Assembly: GCA_049282355.1 (NCBI GenBank)
Contig: JBAPTW010000059.1
Coordinates: 1 to 7,234 of the forward strand
From: JAGTVB01 sp049282355
GTDB taxonomy: Bacteria; Pseudomonadota; Gammaproteobacteria; HK1
Length of the DNA: 7,234 nucleotides
Direction of reading: 5' to 3'
Shown: positions 1-5,880 of the stretch, piece after piece
Numbering within the stretch: position 1 is the stretch's first letter
Layout: each line of letters opens with the position of its first letter
The notes under the pieces: model-generated
Told to the model about the DNA's origin: nothing
Seen by the model: the letters and a program-made list of their open reading frames with translations, nothing else
The model's database searches: none
Position numbers and translations under genes: made by a program

Positions 1-194
1 TGCACGAGGCCCTGCAAGGCTTTCTAAAGAACCGCACCACGTTGATCGTCGCCCACCGCCTGAGCGCAGTGAGACAGGCCGATCGTGTCTATGTCTTTGA
101 TGCGGGGCGCATCATCGAAGCGGGTGCGCATGAGGAGCTCATGGAAAGCGGCGGCCTCTACAGTAAGCTTTACGGTCGTTACCAAAGCGCCTGA
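1..194 (+). CDS. ABC exporter, C-terminal end of the ATP-binding domain (MsbA-like), 5' truncated
   Basis: The reading frame is open from the window edge (first full codon at base 3) to TGA at 192-194, giving the last 63 residues. The segment carries the H-loop of an ABC ATPase (LIVAHRLS, switch histidine codon at 54-56). It continues with the usual strands after it (ADRVYVFDAGRIIEAG) and the ending GAHEELMESGGLYSKLYGRY, which is typical of type I exporters with a fused membrane domain. The family uses ATP hydrolysis to move lipids, lipid A precursors, drugs or peptides across the inner membrane. The ending resembles MsbA, but related multidrug and peptide exporters end in the same way. Walker A, signature, Walker B and the membrane part lie outside the window, so the substrate cannot be stated. 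The gene converges with tex, leaving 50 bp between the stops. Confident as an ABC ATPase terminus, uncertain as MsbA itself. Confidence 0.9.
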   Translation, partial: HEALQGFLKNRTTLIVAHRLSAVRQADRVYVFDAGRIIEAGAHEELMESGGLYSKLYGRYQSA

Positions 195-244
195 GAGGAT
201 GTTTAAAACCCGTTGCGCTTGTCATAGCGGCGTTACGCGCTGGC

Positions 245-2578
245 TCAAGGGCGCTTCAGCGCCTGCGCCAAGGCTTCCGCCATAGCGGTCTGCGGCCGTG
301 ATCTATCCTCGCGCGCCATGGTTTTGGAGGACGTGCGCAGTGGGTCTCTTGCGGGCCCACGCGGTGATGGTTTGGCGCTTTTCTTGTCTATTTGCGGCCC
401 CGACGCACCGCGCATCGAGAGCGCGATGCGCCGCCGTTCAAGGTCGATGTCCAAGACGTGCACCTGCACAATGTCGCCCGCCTTGACCACTTGCCGCGGA
501 TCCTTGACGAAGTGGTCCGCCAGCATGGACACGTGAACCAAACCATCTTGGTGAACGCCAATATCAACGAACGCACCAAAACTAGTGACGTTAGTGACCA
601 CCCCTTCCAGCGCCATCCCGGACTGCAGATCTTCGAGTCTTTCCACCCCTTCTTTAAATTTCGCGCTGCGAAACTCCGGCCGGGGATCGCGGCCCGGTTT
701 CTCCAGCTCGGCAAGGATATCGGTCACCGTCGGCATGCCGAAGATCTGATCGGTGAAGCTCTCCGGCTTCAAAGAGCGCAAGAATTTCTGGTCGCCGATG
801 AGCGTTTCCAGCTCCCGACCCGTCTTTGCTTTGATACGCTCGACCACCGGATAAGCTTCCGGATGCACAGCGGATGCGTCCAACGGATTGCCGCCACCGA
901 CGATGCGCAAAAATCCCGCCGCCTGCTCGAACGACTTGGCTCCGAGCCGAGGCACTTGCTTGAGTTGCTCGCGGCTGCGAAAGCGGCCATGCTGGTCGCG
1001 ATAGGCAACGATATTTCGGGCCAGCGCTGGGTTGAGTCCCGACACGTGCTTGAGCAAAGTGGGCGAGGCCGTATTCACGTCCACTCCCACCGCATTAACG
1101 CAATCCTCCACCACGGTGTCCAGCGAGCGCGCCAGGTGGCCCTGATTCACGTCGTGCTGATATTGACCGACGCCGATGGCTTTCGGGTCGATTTTGACAA
1201 GCTCAGCCAGCGGATCCTGGAGGCGGCGGCCAATGGACACGGCCCCTCGCAGTGACACGTCAACCGACGGCAGCTCCTCGCTAGCGGCTTCGGAAGCGGA
1301 GTAGACCGAGGCACCGGCCTCGGACACGAGCACGCCGATGAGCTTAAGCTGGGCATGGCTCTTAATGAGATCCGCCACCAGGCGTTCCGTCTCTCGGGAG
1401 GCCGTGCCATTGCCGATGCTGACCAGCTCCACGCGGTGGCGTTCAGCCAATCTGGCGAGTTGTGCGATGGCTTGCGTCCATTGGTTCTTCGGCGCATGGG
1501 GATAAATCACCGCGGTTTCCAAAAGCTTGCCGGTCACATCCACGACCGCCACCTTGACCCCTGTGCGTAGCCCTGGATCCAGACCCATCGCCGCCCGGGC
1601 GCCTGCCGGTGCGGCTAACAGCAGGTCCTTGAGATTGCCCGCAAAAACCCGCACCGCCTGCTGCTCGGCTGCCTCCCGAAGCCGCAGCTTCAGATCGACA
1701 TCGATACGCGGAAAAAGCTTAGTGCGCCAGGCGATTCGTACCGTATCATGAAGCCAACCGTCAGCCGCACACCCGGCGTCGCGAACCTGGAAATGCTCGG
1801 CAACAACCGCCTCGCAATAACGATCTCCGGCCTCTTGGTCGTCCCCGATTTGCAGGGACAAGTGCAGTATCCCTTCGTTTCGTCCTCGAAACAGAGCCAA
1901 TGCCCGGTGGGATGGAATGCTCTTGATGGCCTCGGCGTAATCGAAGTAGTCTTTGAACTTGGCGCCCACCGCCGCCTTGTCGCTCACTACCGCGGCCCGT
2001 AGCCGGGCGCGTTCCCAGACGATTTCTCGAAGGCGCCCGAGCAGCAGCGCCTCCATGGCGAAGCGCTCCATCAGGATATGGCGGGCACCTTCCAGTGCCG
2101 CCGCCGCATCGGGCACACCCGGTGCCGCTTCGGGATCGGTATCCGCCTGCACATATTTGGCCGCCTCGGTGTGAGGCTCCAAGGTCGGATCCGCAATTAA
2201 GGCATCCGCCAGGGGCTCGAGCCCGGCCTCGCGGGCCAGTGTCGCTCTGCTCCGGCGTTTGGGCCGATAGGGTGCATAGAGATCCTCGAGTTGCGTTTTG
2301 GAGTCGGCTTTCAGAATCACCTGTTTGAGCTCGGGAGTCAGCTTTCCTTGCCCGTCGATCGTATTGAGCACCGTCTCGCGCCGCTCCTCGAGCTCGCGAA
2401 GATAGGGCAAGCGCTCTTCGAGCCGCCGGAGCTGTTGATCGTCGAGGCCACCCGTCATTTCCTTACGGTAACGAGCGATGAAGGGAACGGTGGCTCCGCC
2501 GTCCAATAAACCCACAGCGGCTGCGATTTGCGGCGGGCGCACGTTGAGCTCTTCGGCAATACGAAGCGAGATATCCAT
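245..2578 (-). CDS. tex: Transcription accessory protein Tex (S1 RNA-binding protein)
   Basis: Complete 777-residue protein; E. coli Tex (YhgF) is about 773. Tex is a cytoplasmic nucleic-acid-binding protein associated with the transcription machinery; its exact role is unsettled. Domains in order: an N-terminal helical Tex domain (about 5-200, with VPFIARYRKEMTGGLDD and YAPYRPKRR), a YqgF/RNase H-like domain (about 328-455, starting at GLDPGLRTG), tandem helix-hairpin-helix motifs (about 486-575, VNTASPTLLKHVSGLNP), and an S1 domain (about 655-723, VTSFGAFVDIGVHQDGLVHV). A basic, probably flexible tail ends in TAMAEALAQALKRP, similar to the E. coli terminus as I recall it. I chose ATG at 2578 because a good ribosome site precedes it and the protein then aligns with the family. 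A GTG at 2632 would add 18 residues but has no such site. mtnA lies 76 bp upstream on the same strand, so cotranscription is possible. No frame disruption seen. Confidence 0.97.
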   Translation of the reverse strand: MDISLRIAEELNVRPPQIAAAVGLLDGGATVPFIARYRKEMTGGLDDQQLRRLEERLPYLRELEERRETVLNTIDGQGKLTPELKQVILKADSKTQLEDLYAPYRPKRRSRATLAREAGLEPLADALIADPTLEPHTEAAKYVQADTDPEAAPGVPDAAAALEGARHILMERFAMEALLLGRLREIVWERARLRAAVVSDKAAVGAKFKDYFDYAEAIKSIPSHRALALFRGRNEGILHLSLQIGDDQEAGDRYCEAVVAEHFQVRDAGCAADGWLHDTVRIAWRTKLFPRIDVDLKLRLREAAEQQAVRVFAGNLKDLLLAAPAGARAAMGLDPGLRTGVKVAVVDVTGKLLETAVIYPHAPKNQWTQAIAQLARLAERHRVELVSIGNGTASRETERLVADLIKSHAQLKLIGVLVSEAGASVYSASEAASEELPSVDVSLRGAVSIGRRLQDPLAELVKIDPKAIGVGQYQHDVNQGHLARSLDTVVEDCVNAVGVDVNTASPTLLKHVSGLNPALARNIVAYRDQHGRFRSREQLKQVPRLGAKSFEQAAGFLRIVGGGNPLDASAVHPEAYPVVERIKAKTGRELETLIGDQKFLRSLKPESFTDQIFGMPTVTDILAELEKPGRDPRPEFRSAKFKEGVERLEDLQSGMALEGVVTNVTSFGAFVDIGVHQDGLVHVSMLADHFVKDPRQVVKAGDIVQVHVLDIDLERRRIALSMRGASGPQIDKKSAKPSPRGPARDPLRTSSKTMAREDRSRPQTAMAEALAQALKRP

Positions 2579-2585
2579 CGATGGC

Positions 2586-2593
2586 TTTCCTTT
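2586..2593 (-). promoter_or_regulatory. Ribosome binding site of tex
   Basis: On the minus strand the sequence AAAGGAAA lies about 7 bases before ATG at 2578. It decides the start: the upstream in-frame GTG at 2632 is preceded only by pyrimidine-rich sequence with no Shine-Dalgarno match. Confidence 0.7.
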
Positions 2594-2654
2594 CTTGTGG
2601 ATCCTGGTGGCAATGAGGCCGCCCACCTTCACCGGGTCGAGGCAAAGGCTGTGC

Positions 2655-3713
2655 CTACGTTCGATCGGAAGGCTTCTCGGTGGTTATCAGCGCGGCCAAC
2701 TTCTCACGGTTTGGCGCTCGCACCACGCCCCGCTCGGTCACGATGACATCGATGAGCTCGGCGGGGGTAATATCGAAAACCGGATTCCACGCGCCGGCAC
2801 CCACCGCAGCGACCTGTTGCTCGCCGAGGCACACGAGCTCGCCTGCGGGGCGCTCTTCGATGGGAATTTGACTACCATCCTCGATCTCTGTATCAAGGGT
2901 AGAGATCGGCGCAACTACCATGAATCCCACCCCGTGGTAACGCGCGCTGACCGCAAGCCCATAGGTGCCTATCTTATTGGCCACATCGCCGTTGGCAGCG
3001 ATGCGATCGGCGCCGACAATGACCCACCTCACCTCTCCTTGGCGCATCGCATAGGTTGCCGCACCATCGGCGATGAGCTTGACCGGAATATGGTCCTGAA
3101 GCAGCTCCCAGGCCGTCAGCCGAGCCCCCTGTAGCCAGGGCCGCGTCTCGTCGGCATACACGCCGCGGATCTTGCCAGCGGCGAAGGCACTGCGGATAAC
3201 CCCGAGCGCCGTGCCGAACCCCCCAGTCGCCAGCGCGCCGGCATTGCAATGGGTCAGTACTTGGCAGGGACTTTCGATGACTGCCGCCCCGAGCTCACCC
3301 ATGCGATGATTGGCTTCGATATCTTCGGCGTGAATACGCCTCGCTTCGGCCAGCAGTGACGGCCCGGGATCGCCCTCAAGCTGAGGAATCAACGCGCCCA
3401 TGCGCCGCAGCGCCCAGGCGAGATTGACCGCTGTGGGGCGTGCCTCGGCAAGCATCGAAAGATCACCGGCCAGAGCGCTTTTCCAACGGCTTGGATCGGC
3501 GCCATAGCGACTGCGGGCGGCGAGCACCACCGCATAAGCTGCGGTGATACCGATAGCCGGTGCGCCGCGAACCACCATGCTTCGGATTGCCTCCGCGACT
3601 TCGCGCACGGTGTGCAGCACCATGGTCTCTGAACGATGTGGTAACTGGCGTTGATCGAGCAAAGCGATGCCCGCATCGGTCCAAGACACCGCGCGAATGG
3701 AATCGTGCATCAT
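2655..3713 (-). CDS. mtnA: S-methyl-5-thioribose-1-phosphate isomerase
   Basis: MtnA converts methylthioribose-1-phosphate to methylthioribulose-1-phosphate, an aldose-to-ketose step of methionine salvage in the cytoplasm. It belongs to the family that includes eIF2B alpha/beta/delta. Numbered from ATG 3710, it shows MVVRGAPAIG (substrate loop, about 45-54), RPTAVNLAWAL, the catalytic cysteine in THCNAGALATGGFGTALG (Cys155), YADETRPWLQGARLTAWEL, and the catalytic aspartate in VIVGADRIAANGDVANKIGTY (Asp235). The end, NPVFDITPAELIDVIVTERG, is also typical. The start is uncertain. Tandem ATG codons at 3713 and 3710 give 352 or 351 residues, close to the family length, but lack a clear ribosome site. 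A GTG at 3785 gives 376 residues and does have TGAGGG (3795-3800) nine bases before it, but its extra 24 residues are hydrophobic and not known to me in MtnA. The gene is divergent to mtaD, which acts in the same pathway, and tex follows 76 bp downstream. Confidence 0.96.
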   Translation of the reverse strand: MMHDSIRAVSWTDAGIALLDQRQLPHRSETMVLHTVREVAEAIRSMVVRGAPAIGITAAYAVVLAARSRYGADPSRWKSALAGDLSMLAEARPTAVNLAWALRRMGALIPQLEGDPGPSLLAEARRIHAEDIEANHRMGELGAAVIESPCQVLTHCNAGALATGGFGTALGVIRSAFAAGKIRGVYADETRPWLQGARLTAWELLQDHIPVKLIADGAATYAMRQGEVRWVIVGADRIAANGDVANKIGTYGLAVSARYHGVGFMVVAPISTLDTEIEDGSQIPIEERPAGELVCLGEQQVAAVGAGAWNPVFDITPAELIDVIVTERGVVRAPNREKLAALITTEKPSDRT

Positions 3714-3888
3714 GAATACCATGGAAAAGTCAAGCGAGTGACTGACTGAAAAGCACGCACTCAATGCCGCCAGCAGCCGAGCCACGCCTGGAAACCCTCA
3801 TCGCCCCCTCATATTATGCTTGCGTACGCCATCATTGCCCAGCAGGATGCGCTCAACCAATTCGCCCCGAGAACGACAACCGCAGATT
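3714..3888. promoter_or_regulatory. Divergent mtnA/mtaD intergenic region
   Basis: This gap between the two methionine-salvage start codons must hold both promoters, if the chosen starts are right. On the plus strand TATTAT (3812-3817) is a fair -10 box for mtaD, but the -35 position (TGGAAA at about 3789-3794) is weak. On the minus strand I see no convincing promoter; TTGACT (3729-3734) resembles a -35 box but lies only about 15 bases before the ATG at 3713. In-frame starts extend into the gap from both sides (GTG 3785 for mtnA; TTG 3820 and ATG 3847 for mtaD), so the true gap may be shorter. I found no clear operator palindrome or riboswitch-like fold by eye. Confidence 0.4.
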
Positions 3889-5205
3889 ATGCAAAGCATC
3901 GACACCCTGATTTTCGCCCGCTACGTCATTCCGGTTGAGCCCGACAACGCGCTACTGGAGGACCACGCGATCGCCATTCACCAAGGCAGAATTCTCGCTA
4001 TCTTGCCCCAGCATGAAGCAATTCAGATCTATTGTGCGACAATCGAACATAGGTTACCGAAGCACGCCCTTATCCCGGGGCTGGTAAACGCACACACCCA
4101 CGCGGCCATGAACCTTTTCAAAGGCCTGGCCGATGACCTACCGCTCATGGATTGGCTGAACGACCATATCTGGCCTGCCGAGACTCGCTTCGTCAGCCAA
4201 CGTTTTGTGCGCGACGGCACCCAGCTTGCGGTGGCAGAGATGTTGCGAAGCGGTACAACCTGCTTTAGCGACATGTACTTCTTCCCCGAGGAAACGGCCC
4301 GAGCAGCCCATGAGGCTGGCATTCGCGCCACCGTAGGCCTCATCGTCGTCGACTTTCCCACCGTTTGGGCGCGAGACGCTGAAGAGTATCTTGCCAAAGG
4401 CATCGCGGTCCACGACAGCTGCCGCCATCTACCGCTGGTGCAAACCGCTTTTGCGCCCCACGCCCCGTACACGGTTTCCGATGAGCCACTGGAGCGCATC
4501 GCGGTCTACGCTGAGGAATTGGACGTCCGCATTCACATGCACGTTCACGAGTCCGCCGACGAGGTCATGCAGGGCCGTGCTCGATACGGTGAACGCCCCC
4601 TGCAACGCCTGGAGCGCCTCGGTCTGCTCTCCCCGCGCCTACTGGCAGTCCACATGACGCAGCTGGAGAGCGCCGAGATCGAATGGTTTGCAGGCTTTGG
4701 CGCCCACGTCGTGCATTGCCCCGAATCCAATCTCAAGCTGGCCAGTGGCTTCTGCCCCGTAGCGCGCTTGCTGGAGAGCGGCGTCAATGTCGCGCTGGGC
4801 ACCGATAGTGCCGCCAGCAATGATGATCTCGACATGCTCGGTGAGATGCGCACCGCCGCCTTGCTGGCCAAAGGCGTCGCCGGTTCGGCAAGAGCAGTGC
4901 CAGCCGCACAAGCGCTGCGTATGGCCACCCTCAATGGCGCTCAAGCACTCGGGCTCGAGGACCAAATCGGCTCATTGGTGCCGGGAAAATCTGCCGACAT
5001 GGTGGCAATCAACCTGCAAACGATCGAAACAGAGCCCCTCTACCATCCTATTTCCCAGCTGGTCTACGCCGCCGGCAGGCGTCAAGTGAGCGACGTTTGG
5101 ATAGCCGGGCGGCATGTGCTTAAACGAGGCGCGCTGGTCACGCTCGATGAAGAACTGATGCTGCGGCGGGCGTCAGAATGGCGCGAGCGGATACGCAACG
5201 GCTGA
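3889..5205 (+). CDS. mtaD: 5'-methylthioadenosine / S-adenosylhomocysteine deaminase (amidohydrolase)
   Basis: A 438-residue metal-dependent amidohydrolase of the TRZ/ATZ/MTA-SAH deaminase group. In Pseudomonas the orthologue deaminates methylthioadenosine to methylthioinosine and ammonia; other members also act on S-adenosylhomocysteine. The metal and catalytic residues are all visible: LIPGLVNAHTHAAMNLFKGL with His69 and His71, His191 in FAPHAPYTVS, His218 and Glu221 in IHMHVHES, His255 in LLAVHMTQLE, and Asp306 in ALGTDSAASNDDLDM. The N-terminal and C-terminal beta-sandwich parts (LEDHAIAIHQGRI; GKSADMVAINL) are typical. I chose ATG 3889 because MQSIDTLIFARYVIPVE fits family N-termini; its ribosome site is poor. 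TTG 3820 or ATG 3847 would add 23 or 14 unfamiliar residues. Divergent to mtnA, the later step of the same pathway. The 3' neighbour is an insertion-sequence remnant. Deaminases of other purine-like substrates (guanine, triazines) share the fold, but the mtnA context favours MTA. Confidence 0.92.
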   Translation: MQSIDTLIFARYVIPVEPDNALLEDHAIAIHQGRILAILPQHEAIQIYCATIEHRLPKHALIPGLVNAHTHAAMNLFKGLADDLPLMDWLNDHIWPAETRFVSQRFVRDGTQLAVAEMLRSGTTCFSDMYFFPEETARAAHEAGIRATVGLIVVDFPTVWARDAEEYLAKGIAVHDSCRHLPLVQTAFAPHAPYTVSDEPLERIAVYAEELDVRIHMHVHESADEVMQGRARYGERPLQRLERLGLLSPRLLAVHMTQLESAEIEWFAGFGAHVVHCPESNLKLASGFCPVARLLESGVNVALGTDSAASNDDLDMLGEMRTAALLAKGVAGSARAVPAAQALRMATLNGAQALGLEDQIGSLVPGKSADMVAINLQTIETEPLYHPISQLVYAAGRRQVSDVWIAGRHVLKRGALVTLDEELMLRRASEWRERIRNG

Positions 5206-5239
5206 ACGTCCCCTGAGAGCAGAGTGAACGCATACAAAT

Positions 5240-5253
5240 TTGTGTTGACACAA
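5240..5253. repeat. Inverted repeat TTGTGT-TG-ACACAA, overlapping a second palindrome
   Basis: A perfect 6-bp inverted repeat with a 2-bp centre lies 35 bp after the mtaD stop. It overlaps a second perfect palindrome, ACAAATTTGT (5234-5243), and includes the -35-like TTGACA (5245-5250). The stem is short and no T-run follows, so it is not a convincing terminator for mtaD. It could be an operator-like site or lie near the left end of the insertion-sequence remnant. Confidence 0.45.
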
Positions 5254-5273
5254 TGAGATCGGGCATGTTCATG
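5245..5273 (+). promoter_or_regulatory. Possible transposase promoter
   Basis: TTGACA at 5245-5250 matches the sigma-70 -35 consensus exactly. Seventeen bases later the -10 position reads TTCATG (5268-5273), which matches TATAAT at only two of six bases, so the promoter is weak if real. It would start transcription near 5280, about 20 bases before the transposase start codon. Confidence 0.3.
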
Positions 5274-5307
5274 AGAGTCACTTCACCACCAAGAGGATGT
5301 CATGAAC
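5267..5307 (+). promoter_or_regulatory. Inverted repeat pairing over the transposase start codon
   Basis: GTTCATGA (5267-5274) is the exact reverse complement of TCATGAAC (5300-5307). A U-G pair (5266/5308) could extend the stem. The right arm contains the transposase ATG (5302-5304), and the 25-base loop contains its ribosome site, AAGAGG (5291-5296). In RNA that enters from upstream the stem would bury the start codon. Confidence 0.4.
5291..5296 (+). promoter_or_regulatory. Ribosome binding site of the transposase fragment
   Basis: AAGAGG is followed after five bases (ATGTC) by ATG 5302. It supports 5302 as the start, and the resulting N-terminus (MNASLLEHVSRLKDPR) fits the ISAs1 family. 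Confidence 0.65.
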
Positions 5308-5880
5308 GCCAGTCTGCTGGAGCACGTCTCTCGGCTCAAGGATCCCAGAATCGAGCGCCCTAAGCGTCATGCCTTACTGGACATGGTGGTGCTGACCATC
5401 TGTGCTGTGGTCAGTGGCGCGGAAGGTGGGGAGGACATGGCGGCCTTTGACCACGAGAAACGGGGTTGGCTACGGCGATTTATCCCGCTGAAAAATGGCG
5501 TGCCTTCGCATGAGTGCATCGCTTATGTGATGTCGCGGCTCTCGCCGAAGAGTTTCCAAAGGTGTTTCCTGGACTGGACCCGGGAGGTCATGGAACACAC
5601 CCAAGGCGAGGTGATCGCCGTGCACAGCAAGACCGCGCGCCGATCCCCTGATCGAAAGCGGGGCAAGAACCCCTTGCATAGGGTGAGTGCTTGGGCCACG
5701 GCCAATCGGCCGGTCCTGGGACAGGAACAGACCGAAGCGAAGTCAAATGAAATCACCGCGATCCCGAAACTATTGGCGACGTTGGAGCTGCGCGGTTGTA
5801 TCGTCACCACCGACGCGCTTGTACGCCTTGAAAACCTCAATGGAACGCCGTATTTGTCCGCTGCGCCGTCACCTCAATGA
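5302..5880 (+). pseudogene. Truncated, catalytically dead ISAs1-family transposase
   Basis: The 192-codon frame matches the N-terminal half of ISAs1-family DDE transposases, usually about 370 residues. Visible parts are the N-terminal associated domain (LEHVSRLKDPRIERPKRH, about 6-23; LTICAVVSGAEG), IPLKNGVPSHECIAYVMSRL (about 61-80), and the start of the DDE domain (about 105-171), with SAWATANRPVLGQEQTEAKS and NEITAIPKLL. The family motif I(A)IDGKT reads VIAVHSKTARRS here: the first catalytic aspartate is His108 (CAC, 5623-5625) and the next glycine is Ser109, each one base change from the expected codon. The second aspartate is present (CIVTTDA, Asp171), but the similarity ends there. The last 20 or so residues look unrelated to the family, and the region with the catalytic glutamate is missing. 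There are no internal stops or frameshifts. It lies after mtaD, and its stop overlaps the stop of the opposing DUF4105 gene by 7 bp. Confidence 0.88.
5834..5879. repeat. 9-bp direct repeat ACCTCAATG near the transposase breakpoint
   Basis: ACCTCAATG occurs at 5834-5842 and again at 5871-5879, with 28 bp between copies. Both lie after the point where transposase similarity ends. The second copy contains the stop codons of both converging frames. It could be a scar of an insertion or deletion, or chance. Confidence 0.5.

Larger units (their letters stand above)
5230..5817 (+). mobile_element. ISAs1-family insertion sequence remnant (5' part only)
   Basis: The left part of an ISAs1-type element: possible promoter, leader and the first half of the transposase gene. 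The family-like sequence stops just after the second catalytic aspartate codon (5812-5814). I could not identify the terminal inverted repeats, so both boundaries are approximate; the left edge could lie anywhere between 5206 and 5290. The element cannot transpose by itself. Confidence 0.6.

Noticed and set aside
250..263. Hairpin GGCGC-TTCA-GCGCC as a terminator between tex and the ABC exporter gene
   Set aside because: The stem is only 5 bp, lies within the last tex codons, and no T-run follows on either strand.
392..1255. Long plus-strand open frame (287 codons) inside tex
   Set aside because: It is antisense to strongly conserved Tex domains in GC-rich sequence, where such shadow frames are common. 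Its translation shows no recognisable domain.
2579..2632. Tex starting 18 codons upstream at GTG 2632
   Set aside because: No ribosome site precedes it and the added residues do not resemble family N-termini, whereas ATG 2578 has a good site.
2640..2656. Short inverted repeat AGGCA/TGCCT at the mtnA stop as a terminator
   Set aside because: A 5-bp stem with a 7-base loop and no proper T-run; it looks like chance.
2478..3134. Plus-strand open frame of 218 codons across the tex/mtnA junction
   Set aside because: It runs antisense to the start of tex and the conserved end of mtnA, and its translation shows no family features.
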